Assembly: GCF_002699985.1 (NCBI RefSeq)
Contig: NZ_LKBT01000012.1
Location: 186,001-250,000 of the forward strand
Source: Pseudomonas sp. ICMP 561
GTDB lineage: Bacteria > Pseudomonadota > Gammaproteobacteria > Pseudomonadales > Pseudomonadaceae
Reading direction: 5' to 3'
DNA length: 64,000 bases
Numbering within the stretch: position 1 is the first letter of the stretch; the number at the start of each line of letters is the position of its first letter. Under the pieces are notes generated by a model. It did not search any database and was not told the origin of the DNA. It saw only the letters and a program-made list of their open reading frames with translations. Made by a program: the position numbers and the translations under genes. Positions 57,665 through 64,000 of this stretch are shown one piece after another.

Positions 57665-58327
57665 TTACTTCTTCACGACGTGGCTGGTGGAAAGACTGGT
57701 GTAGGTGACCTTCCCGCCTTCAGTGGGGTAGCCGACGTTGTCCAGGGTGTACACCCCGGCCTTGAAGTAAAAGGCGTAGCCATACCAGGCAGGGTTGAGA
57801 GTGGTCTGCGCCGCCACGTTATTGATCATCACGGTGAGTTTGCCGGTGGGTGCCATCTGAATCGAATAGGTGAAGGGCTTGTTCAGGGCCATGGGGGTGC
57901 TGTACATCACCGGGCTTTTAGCGTCGGCTGGCTTCACGCGATATTCGAGGTCTATGAAGCCGCCTTTGGCGGTATAGCGGTACACCATCTTCAGCAAAGG
58001 CGTCGGCGCATTTTTGGCGTGGATTTGCGCCACCACAATTTTGCCCGTCGACGGTACCTGATTGACCATCAGCGCACCGATCATGGTGTTGGTGCCGCTG
58101 TTATACAACCAGTTCATGGCGTTGCCATTGGAGAGGGTTTCGCGTAACTCCGTGCGAGGGTAGTCACTGGTGCCAGAGTGCGAGCCGGTTACGGGAGCCC
58201 ACATCACAATGCCGTTGCTGCTGACTTTGAAGTAAGGACTGTTGAGGCTGCTGACACGTGCAGTCGCCACGGTGACGGCTGGCGTTTCAATGGGCAGGGT
58301 AAGGTTCCAGACACTGAGGTCGATCAT
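57665..58327 (-). CDS. Polysaccharide lyase family 7 (alginate lyase-like), no signal peptide
   Basis: Lyase of 220 residues, essentially a single PL7 (alginate lyase 2) domain. The three signature regions are visible: YPRTELRETLSNG (R-T-E-L-R), VVAQIHAKN (Q-I-H) and AFYFKAGVYTLDNVG (Y-F-K-A-G-x-Y). It should cleave 1,4-linked uronates by beta-elimination. It starts directly MIDLSVWNLTLPIETPAVTV, with no secretion signal and no start codon upstream in frame with a signal, so it is probably cytoplasmic or released by lysis. The family normally secretes such enzymes. It is a lone gene, convergent with the flavin-reductase gene. No alginate-biosynthesis gene lies nearby. Confidence 0.85.
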   Translation of the reverse strand: MIDLSVWNLTLPIETPAVTVATARVSSLNSPYFKVSSNGIVMWAPVTGSHSGTSDYPRTELRETLSNGNAMNWLYNSGTNTMIGALMVNQVPSTGKIVVAQIHAKNAPTPLLKMVYRYTAKGGFIDLEYRVKPADAKSPVMYSTPMALNKPFTYSIQMAPTGKLTVMINNVAAQTTLNPAWYGYAFYFKAGVYTLDNVGYPTEGGKVTYTSLSTSHVVKK

Positions 58328-58793
58328 GGGGCTCTCGCACGGGGGATGCGCCCGACCAGTCCCGGGACGCTGAGTGCTTTAACGGCAAGCCAGGCATTTG
58401 GTTGAGAGCCGTCTGGCTGCCGGCGAGTAGGCAGGCGACAGACGGCAAATGTCCCGTAGGCCCCATGTAATTCATGGAGCCGAATTTATTCAGGAAAGCG
58501 GTGTTACAGGTTGACCGAGTCGCCTTTATCGCGGGCAAGCCCAGCTCCTATCAAACAAAATATAACTATCTGATTTGGAATGCTTTTTATTGTAGGAGTG
58601 AGCTTGCTCGCGATAGCTCCAGTACAGGCAATAAATTCATCGACTGACAGGCCGAATCGCGAGCAATGTGGATCGCCACCCCGGTCACTCCTACAGGGTC
58701 CGTGTTTGCTGCGCGACAGCGTGGTGTCAGGGACACCGGGGCGACTCCCACAGAATTACATCCATGCAGACAGGCATGTGGGGCAAAGGACTC
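58328..58793. repeat. Intergenic region with two altered REPIN elements
   Basis: No gene is supported here. At about 58456-58556 a left arm of the GAATTTATTC family (GAGCCGAATTTATTCAGG) faces a right arm of the GCGGGCAAGCCC family, a chimeric element. At 58591-58696 a GAGCTTGCTCGCGA-type REPIN carries a 19-nt insertion (TGTGGATCGCCACCCCGGT) in its right arm, nearly the same as one at 7334-7351. Confidence 0.7.
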
Positions 58794-59690
58794 TCAGCGG
58801 GTCTGCACCAGCTCCAGGATCACATTCCCGGCCGCTTGCGGCTCGACCAGCAGGCGCTGTGAACCCGCTAGATGCGGCACTTTGTTGCTTTCGATAATGG
58901 CTCGCGCCGCCTCCAGGTTTTTAGTGTTGATGCGCAGCGCTATTGCATGGGGGCGTTGACTGGCCGCCTCAGGCAAGTTGACTCCGGCAAACTCGGTTTG
59001 CGCGGTGGTCAGGGACATGGCGCGTAGCAACCCGCAGCCAGTATCAGCTTCAAGCACATCGCCGTGGTAGCGAACTGCATCGCCGTACAGCGCTTTCCAC
59101 CGGGTTTCGAGCTGGGCTGGGTCCGCCAGGTAAGTTATCGCGAGGATACCGTCGGCACCGTTTGGGTGGTTTTGCCATCCTGGCACCCAGATCAATTCCG
59201 GGCGGTGCTGATGGCAAATGAAGTTGGAAACGTCCGGGTGCTCCTCATCCATGAACAGCCCCAACGACACGACGGCTTCGTCCGGACTGCCATCGGGCAG
59301 GGTCATTTTGCGCCGGAAATCAATACGGCCCTGGCTGGCCAGCCCGGCGTTTGTCAGGCGTGCATAGTCCGCGTCTGCGTCTTTGCTGTGCAATGCCACC
59401 AGCGAGATGCCTTCTTCGCCGCGATCAAGAAATGTGCCCAACTGACGGCCGAAACAGAAGCCATCGACCGAGTTAGTGCCAAACTTCGAGGCATCATCCA
59501 CTGCGATGATTTCGATGAAATTGCTCGGGAACATCACCAGCGTCGTGACCGTGCCCCACGGGTGATAACTGATCGGCGAGGGTTCAAAGCCCATTTTTCG
59601 ATACAGAGCCAGTGTCTGCGGATGGTCGCGTACGGTTACCAGGGGGTGGTCAATACCTTGAGTGGATTGGGCGGCTGCGGCCATGGTCAT
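58794..59690 (-). CDS. Glyoxalase-like (VOC-fold) protein
   Basis: About 298 residues. The start GIDHPLVTVRDHPQTLALYR and the middle SYHPWGTVTTLVMFPSNFIE match the Glyoxalase_3 (VOC-like) domain family, with a metal-ligand pattern HPL...E...H. A second half with DGILAITYLADPAQLETRWK suggests a duplicated fold. The substrate is unknown. The ATG at 59690 overlaps the serine-acetyltransferase stop by one base (TAATG), so the two proteins are translationally coupled; the pairing suggests a role in cysteine- or O-acetylserine-linked metabolism, which is inference. A second ATG two codons later is an alternative start. Confidence 0.82.
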   Translation of the reverse strand: MTMAAAAQSTQGIDHPLVTVRDHPQTLALYRKMGFEPSPISYHPWGTVTTLVMFPSNFIEIIAVDDASKFGTNSVDGFCFGRQLGTFLDRGEEGISLVALHSKDADADYARLTNAGLASQGRIDFRRKMTLPDGSPDEAVVSLGLFMDEEHPDVSNFICHQHRPELIWVPGWQNHPNGADGILAITYLADPAQLETRWKALYGDAVRYHGDVLEADTGCGLLRAMSLTTAQTEFAGVNLPEAASQRPHAIALRINTKNLEAARAIIESNKVPHLAGSQRLLVEPQAAGNVILELVQTR

Positions 59691-60463
59691 TACTCCCGTT
59701 GGGTAAGGGTTTTCGAGGTCAGTGTGGCCAGTGACTGAGGTGCGCTACCGACAATTTTTGCCGGAGTGCCTGCAACGACAGCGCCCGCCGGTACGGGTTT
59801 GAGCACCACTGCGTTGGCCGCCACGATGGCTTTGGCACCGACTTCGATGTTGCCCAGTACGCTGGCACCTGCGCAGATCAATGCGCCGCGGCGAATCTTC
59901 GGATGACGGTCACCGACTTCAGCCAGAGTGCTACCCAGCGTCACGCCGTGCCAAAGGCTGACTTCATCTTCTACGACGGCGGTTTCGCCAATCACCAGGC
60001 CAATCCCGTGATCAACAAACAGTGCTTTGCCCAGTCGCGCTGCCGGGTGGATATCGATGCTCCAGGTGTTGGCTGCCCAGTTCTGCAACAGCACTGCGCT
60101 CTGAATATCGCCATCGTTCCACAAGGCGTGGCCAATGCGGTAAGCCTGAACGACCTGAATACCTCGGAATGTAAGAAAAGCGGTGAGGTGATCGGGACAA
60201 GCCGGGTTGACGATCACCAGGTGGTTTATGTCAGCCGCGGCGCTGGAGGCGATGTCAGGGTTAGCGCGGAGGATGTCCGTAAACCAGCCAGTCAGATCGG
60301 TGGGCCCAGCCTGCTCTTTGAGTTGCCGGGCCAGGTTTGCTGCCAGGGCGGCGGCGAAGGAGGGCTGCGACAGAATTCCGGACTGCACGTAATGACTCAT
60401 TACGGGGTTACGCTCTGCGAGCTGATGAGCTTGTTCTTGCAGACGCTGCCAAAGGGAATCCAT
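59690..60463 (-). CDS. Serine O-acetyltransferase-like protein (CysE/EpsC type)
   Basis: Left-handed beta-helix acetyltransferase of 257 residues. The N-terminal helices (MDSLWQRLQEQAHQLAER, then an Ala-rich segment) are followed by IVNPACPDHLTAFLTFRGIQ and the hexapeptide repeat region with FVDHGIGLVIGETAVVEDEV, SLWHGVTLGST and RRGALICAGASVLGNIEVG. The catalytic His and Asp positions of serine acetyltransferases are retained in HGIGLVIGE and WHGVTLG. Known enzymes form O-acetylserine for cysteine synthesis. ATG 60463 is preceded by AAAGGAGCAGGTC, a strong ribosome site; the open frame extends 70 codons further upstream without family similarity. It may be a second, specialised copy rather than the housekeeping CysE. 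Confidence 0.85.
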   Translation of the reverse strand: MDSLWQRLQEQAHQLAERNPVMSHYVQSGILSQPSFAAALAANLARQLKEQAGPTDLTGWFTDILRANPDIASSAAADINHLVIVNPACPDHLTAFLTFRGIQVVQAYRIGHALWNDGDIQSAVLLQNWAANTWSIDIHPAARLGKALFVDHGIGLVIGETAVVEDEVSLWHGVTLGSTLAEVGDRHPKIRRGALICAGASVLGNIEVGAKAIVAANAVVLKPVPAGAVVAGTPAKIVGSAPQSLATLTSKTLTQRE

Positions 60464-60764
60464 GACCTGCTCCTTTTTGGGGTGGGTCGAGTATGGGCAG
60501 GCAAAGGGGGCGCTATCAATCCTTGCAGGAAGGCAGCTTTGTTGCTTTTTTCGCAACGCAGGAGGGCGGTTGCTTGCGGTGCTGCTAATTGTCCGCAAGC
60601 TTGCTGTTGCGCTGTTTAACCACGTACGGCCGGCTTTAGCCGGGAGAGCGGTCTGTTTGCCGAAGCAAATCATGCGACTGTGTTGACGCTCTCCCGGCTA
60701 AAGCCAGTCCTACAGGATGAACTGCCAGGTCCAGCCGTTTGAGTGGTGAGATTTCTGCCGGGCA
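60464..60764. other. Intergenic region with one REPIN hairpin
   Basis: No gene is supported here. The left part is the leader of the serine-acetyltransferase gene (minus strand). The right part is the GGCTTTAGCCGGGAG-family hairpin (60624-60714), 50 bp from the 3' end of the dienelactone-hydrolase gene. Confidence 0.5.
60624..60714. repeat. REPIN hairpin, GGCTTTAGCCGGGAG family
   Basis: CGTACGGCCGGCTTTAGCC GGGAGAGCG faces CGCTCTCCCGGCTAAAGCC AGTCCTACAGG. Same family as 48948-49039; the left outer end is degenerate. Confidence 0.85.
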
Positions 60765-61652
60765 TCAGACCAGATACTTGTTGAACCACTCCAGGGTCCT
60801 GTCCCATGCGAGCTTCGCCGCCGCTTCGTCGTAGCGCGGGGTGGAGTCGTTGTGAAAGCCGTGGTTGGCACCGGGATAGACATATGCCTGATAGGTTTTG
60901 CCTGCGGCCTTCAATGCCTGTTCGTAGGCGGCTGCCCCTTCGTTGATGCGGGTGTCCAGTTCGCCATAGTGGATCAACAGCGGTGCCTTGATTCTTGGCA
61001 CATCTTCGGCTTTGGCCTGACGTCCGTAGAAGGGCACGGCGGCGGCCAGTTCCGGATAGGCAACCGCTGCGGCGTTGGCGACACCACCGCCGTAACAGAA
61101 GCCGGTGATACCGACTTTTCCGGTCGTTGCGTCGTGCTTCATCATCCACTCGATGGCGGCGAAGAAGTCGTTCATGAGCTTTTCCGGGTCGACGGTCTGT
61201 TGCAGTTCGCGGCCTTTGTCGTCGTTGCCGGGATAGCCACCGACTGACGTCAGACCGTCGGGGGCGAGGGCGATGAAACCGGCTTTTGCCACTCGGCGGG
61301 CAACGTCTTCGATATAAGGGTTAAGCCCGCGATTCTCATGCGCCACAACCACGGCGGGCAACTTGCCGGTGGCTTTTGCCGGGCGTACCAGATAGCCGCG
61401 TACCTGGCCGTGGCCTTTGGGCGAGGGATAGTTGACGTACTCGGCGACGATATCCGGGTCAGTGAACTCCACTTGCTGTGCCATCGCGTAGTTGGGGCTC
61501 AGCGAAGCAAGGACGGCACTGGCGGTCAGGCCAAAGACGGTGAAAGCTGCCGCGCGGTCAAGAAATTCGCGCCTGTTGATCTTGCCGTGGGCGTAGTAGT
61601 CGTACAGCTCAAGCAGTTCAGGGGAAAAATCTTTCGCGGTGAGACGTTCCAT
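60765..61652 (-). CDS. Tat-exported dienelactone-hydrolase-family protein
   Basis: Alpha/beta hydrolase of 295 residues. The N-terminus [20 protein letters not shown] is followed by [20 protein letters not shown], a twin-arginine-type signal (R-R-E-F-L) with a hydrophobic stretch and cleavage near YAMAQ, so the enzyme is likely exported. The nucleophile Cys186 lies in [17 protein letters not shown], the acid in [11 protein letters not shown] and the histidine in GANHGFHND. The family cleaves dienelactones and many other esters. ATG 61652 has GGAGTGAACAG before it; the open frame extends further upstream, but that part lacks family resemblance. The gene diverges from the GNAT acetyltransferase gene. 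Confidence 0.88.
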   Translation of the reverse strand: MERLTAKDFSPELLELYDYYAHGKINRREFLDRAAAFTVFGLTASAVLASLSPNYAMAQQVEFTDPDIVAEYVNYPSPKGHGQVRGYLVRPAKATGKLPAVVVAHENRGLNPYIEDVARRVAKAGFIALAPDGLTSVGGYPGNDDKGRELQQTVDPEKLMNDFFAAIEWMMKHDATTGKVGITGFCYGGGVANAAAVAYPELAAAVPFYGRQAKAEDVPRIKAPLLIHYGELDTRINEGAAAYEQALKAAGKTYQAYVYPGANHGFHNDSTPRYDEAAAKLAWDRTLEWFNKYLV

Positions 61653-61803
61653 CTGTTCACTCCTTCTTCGGTGAGTTGGCTGATTAAAGCAGTCTTTGCC
61701 ATCGAGGCAAATGGGCCTCGCTGTATGTCTGGGGTATGATGGCGCCCCTTCGTACCGAGCATGCCGGTCCGGGGATGCCTTAAAGTCTGGAGCTACCATC
61801 TCG

Positions 61804-62508
61804 ATGTTCACCGTCACCCGTTTCGAAAGCCCGCCCCCCGAGTTGATCAAAAGCCAGATCATGCAGATGGTGGTCGATTACGTCACCGATATCAGCATGG
61901 TCAATATTGCGCCCAGTAATCCGCTCTACAGCCTTTATCAATATGGCGTCGGTTTCGAAGTTCATCTCTACATCGAGGCCATGGATGGATCAAAAGGGAT
62001 CCCCGTTGAATTGATTGTCGCGCTGGATGCTGACGAACCGGACACTGTGATCGGCTTCTTGCTGTATTTGACGGTCAAGGACGATCCCGAAGCCTGCGCG
62101 GTGGCGTTTATGGCCGTGCAGGCCAGCAAACGTCGCAAAGGCGTGGCGCGCGCAATGCTGGCGCAGATGACCGAACGCTACCCACATGCCGAACTGGCCT
62201 GTCGCGCCGCCGCGGTTCCGCGTTTCGAAGCAATGGGTTTTCAGGTGTTGGCCGCTCGCGGTCCGCAGGTATTGATGAATACGCGGGATCACGGCATTGA
62301 CGGTCTGGTGGCAGTACTGGATGTAGCGCCGATCTACAATTCGCTGGAGATTCGGCAAATTCATGCTTATTTACTTCAGCAGCACGGAAAGCGGCCGATG
62401 ATAGAAGCCGAGAAGCAGCGTGATCGGCATCTGGATCAATTAACCCGGCAAGCCAAAGCACTGGTTGATGCGCGCCAGAGGCCCGCGTCGAACGAGACTA
62501 TCGACTAA
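61804..62508 (+). CDS. GNAT-family N-acetyltransferase
   Basis: Acetyltransferase of 234 residues. The central GNAT core shows [26 protein letters not shown] as two adjoining pieces, i.e. the R-x-x-G-x-A acetyl-CoA pyrophosphate loop ([10 protein letters not shown]), with the upstream strand [20 protein letters not shown] and FEAMGFQVL near the end of the core. The N- and C-terminal parts are extra; the last 40 residues are charged and helical. The substrate is unknown. ATG 61804 gives [17 protein letters not shown]; the open frame reaches 36 codons upstream without support. It diverges from the dienelactone-hydrolase gene and precedes the mqo promoter region. Confidence 0.82.
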   Translation: MFTVTRFESPPPELIKSQIMQMVVDYVTDISMVNIAPSNPLYSLYQYGVGFEVHLYIEAMDGSKGIPVELIVALDADEPDTVIGFLLYLTVKDDPEACAVAFMAVQASKRRKGVARAMLAQMTERYPHAELACRAAAVPRFEAMGFQVLAARGPQVLMNTRDHGIDGLVAVLDVAPIYNSLEIRQIHAYLLQQHGKRPMIEAEKQRDRHLDQLTRQAKALVDARQRPASNETID

Positions 62509-62933
62509 GCGCACACGCTAATATCGGTAAAAGTTCGCTCCGCAACCTGTATCCGATTACAATTACCGTTTGCGGTTCCCGATACACGTGTACATAGATG
62601 CTTTACCACGCATGACTTTTTGTTAAGCAAGTAGCAGATGTTGTTCCGTGAAAGACCTGGGTGCTGGTTGTAACGAGGTTGTCGGAGCCGTTTTGTTCTG
62701 ACGATGTACCAAGAGATTCAATGTCACTCAGCAGCTGAAAACAATGGCAAACAAGAAGTCAGCTCAGGAGAGACAAGAGAGTGAGGTTGATAGCAGTGCA
62801 TCAGCCTTGAATGTCCAGCCGTCGGTCCTGCCGATTGCCGCTGTTCACGATATGCCTGCAAGCATGCGTGGAACCGGTCATCAGATGCGTAGATTGACGG
62901 AGGGATGACGTTCTATCCTGGAAAAATCACAGT
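62509..62933. promoter_or_regulatory. Leader region of the malate:quinone oxidoreductase gene
   Basis: This 425-bp gap has an A/T-rich part near 62520-62660 that probably holds the promoter, and a perfect 10-bp palindrome TACACGTGTA at 62582-62591. A small 54-codon frame lies at 62744-62908. No terminator or hairpin with a T-run was seen. Confidence 0.35.
62744..62908 (+). CDS. Possible small protein of 54 residues
   Basis: An open frame with ATG 62744 and stop at 62906-62908, ending 25 bp before the mqo start. The product would be hydrophilic ([20 protein letters not shown] and following), without a signal peptide, membrane segment or known motif. The ribosome site is weak (GCAGCTGAAAACA). 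It may be an upstream leader peptide or simply chance in the 5' region. I include it because of its position just before mqo. Confidence 0.2.
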   Translation: MANKKSAQERQESEVDSSASALNVQPSVLPIAAVHDMPASMRGTGHQMRRLTEG

Positions 62934-64000
62934 ATGTTAAAAAAAGTGAACACAGCCCTCCTGGGCCTGGCGCTGTCGATGGGACTGACGCCTTTGCATG
63001 CAGAAGAAACCAAGAAAGTCGATGTGTTGCTGATCGGTGGCGGCATCATGAGCGCTACCCTTGGCACGTGGCTGAACGAGCTTGAGCCGACCTGGACCAT
63101 GGAAATGGTCGAGCGTCTCGACAAAGTTGCCGAAGAAAGCTCCAACGGCTGGAACAACGCCGGTACCGGTCACTCTGCCCTGGCCGAGTCCAACTACACC
63201 CCGTACGGCAAAGACGGCAAGATCGAGATTGCCAAGGCAATCGAAATCAACGAAGCGTTTCAGGTCACCCGCCAGTTCATGGCGTGGCAGGTCAAGAATG
63301 GCGTCCTGAAAAACCCGCATTCGTTCATCAACTCGACTCCACACATGAGCTTCATGTGGGGCGACGATAACGTCAAGTTCCTGAAGGCCCGCTACGAAGC
63401 GCTGAAAACCAGCCCGTTGTTCGCTGGCATGCAGTACAGCGAAGATCAGGCTCAGATCAAGCAGTGGGTTCCACTGATGATGGAAGGGCGTGATCCAAAC
63501 CAGAAAATCGCTGCTACCTGGACGCCACTGGGTACCGATGCGAACTGGGGTGAAGTCACTCGCCAATACGTTGCCAACCTGCAGACCAAGCCTGTCTTTG
63601 ACCTGAAGTTGTCGAGCGAAGTCAACGAGATCACTCGCAACAAGGACGGCAGCTGGCACGTCGAGTACAAAAACCTGAAAGACGGTACTACTCACGGCAC
63701 CGACGCGAAGTTCGTGTTTGTCGGCGCTGGCGGCGGTGCTTTGAAGCTGCTGCAAATCGCTGACATCCCTGAGGCTCGCGAATACGGCGGCTTCCCGGTT
63801 GGCGGCTCGTTCCTGGTAACTGAAAACCAGGATCTGGCCATGCAGCACATGGCCAAGGCCTACGGTATCGCGTCGACTGGCGCGCCACCCATGTCCGTAC
63901 CGCACCTGGACACCCGTGTTCTGGACGGCAAGCGCATGATTCTGTTTGGCCCGTTCGCTACCTTCTCCACCAAGTTCCTGAAGGAAGGTTCGTACCTTGA
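62934..64000 (+). CDS. mqo: Malate:quinone oxidoreductase, N-terminal part with signal-like extension
   Basis: Membrane-associated FAD enzyme that oxidises malate to oxaloacetate and passes electrons to quinone. The gene runs off the right edge; 355 codons are seen of about 500 expected. After a signal-like N-terminus ([20 protein letters not shown], then LHAEETKK) comes the FAD site [19 protein letters not shown], the family signature [20 protein letters not shown] and YTPYG, and later [14 protein letters not shown] and [15 protein letters not shown]. All match Mqo. The N-terminal extension is one that I recall in some Pseudomonas Mqo proteins. ATG 62934 is preceded by a weak site (GGAAAAATCACAGT). 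The gene is not part of a visible operon. Confidence 0.94.
   Translation, partial: MLKKVNTALLGLALSMGLTPLHAEETKKVDVLLIGGGIMSATLGTWLNELEPTWTMEMVERLDKVAEESSNGWNNAGTGHSALAESNYTPYGKDGKIEIAKAIEINEAFQVTRQFMAWQVKNGVLKNPHSFINSTPHMSFMWGDDNVKFLKARYEALKTSPLFAGMQYSEDQAQIKQWVPLMMEGRDPNQKIAATWTPLGTDANWGEVTRQYVANLQTKPVFDLKLSSEVNEITRNKDGSWHVEYKNLKDGTTHGTDAKFVFVGAGGGALKLLQIADIPEAREYGGFPVGGSFLVTENQDLAMQHMAKAYGIASTGAPPMSVPHLDTRVLDGKRMILFGPFATFSTKFLKEGSYL

Overview
The window is chromosomal DNA from a Pseudomonas species. The evidence is a moderately high G+C content judged by eye, REP/REPIN-type hairpins typical of fluorescent and syringae-group pseudomonads, an OprD-family porin, a FAD-type malate:quinone oxidoreductase, and many LysR, AraC and GntR regulators beside ABC and MFS transport genes. 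The species cannot be fixed. No rRNA, tRNA, prophage, transposase or CRISPR array was seen. Coding density is high. The gaps are mostly hairpin repeats.

Layout. 1-4408: the end of a polar amino-acid ABC transporter operon followed by an enolase-superfamily enzyme and a DadA-like FAD oxidoreductase, probably one uptake-and-catabolism unit. 4569-6872: a sulfonate-type binding protein with an FMN-dependent monooxygenase, without permease or ATPase. 6873-7559: a repeat mosaic. 7560-8762: an MFS exporter. 9167-14672: a signalling locus with a winged-helix/NTPase regulator, two response regulators and a kinase/GAF/PAS/histidine-kinase protein. Both large proteins look shortened. 15009-18196: AraC regulator, OprD porin and LysR regulator. 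18748-22474: a DoxX / monooxygenase-fold / Tat amidohydrolase / isochorismatase-type cassette closed by a strong terminator. 22552-23705: ten tandem 118-bp REPIN units. 23831-27035: an FAH-family hydrolase and a divergent MFS/LysR pair.

27290-32720 is the most striking block. It is a stressosome-like operon (RsbR, RsbS, RsbT, and an ATPase-SpoIIE phosphatase fusion) whose genes overlap with two histidine kinases, one of them a REC-PAS-HK-REC hybrid. No sigma factor, anti-sigma factor or RsbV is present, so the output is probably a phosphorelay. 34024-43424 has a LysR regulator, a flavin monooxygenase, a complete peptide-type ABC transporter and two CMD/AhpD-like proteins, preceded by a 21-bp dyad and closed by a terminator.

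43611-46323 holds a chalcone-isomerase-like protein, a DUF3833 lipoprotein and an MFS transporter. 46540-55612 is a probable regulon: a gamma-glutamyltransferase-like hydrolase, a GntR/FCD regulator, and on the other strand a branched-chain-type ABC system with LivM, LivG and LivF fused into one protein, followed by an amidohydrolase. The two transcription units share the same pair of TTGCTAGCAA-type palindromes at matching positions, which makes joint control likely. 55825-62508 holds an aminotransferase/flavin-reductase pair, a PL7 alginate lyase without a signal peptide, a glyoxalase-fold protein translationally coupled to a serine acetyltransferase, a Tat-exported dienelactone hydrolase and a GNAT acetyltransferase. 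A malate:quinone oxidoreductase gene starts at 62934 and runs off the right edge.

Family assignments rest on reading translated motifs. No database search was run.
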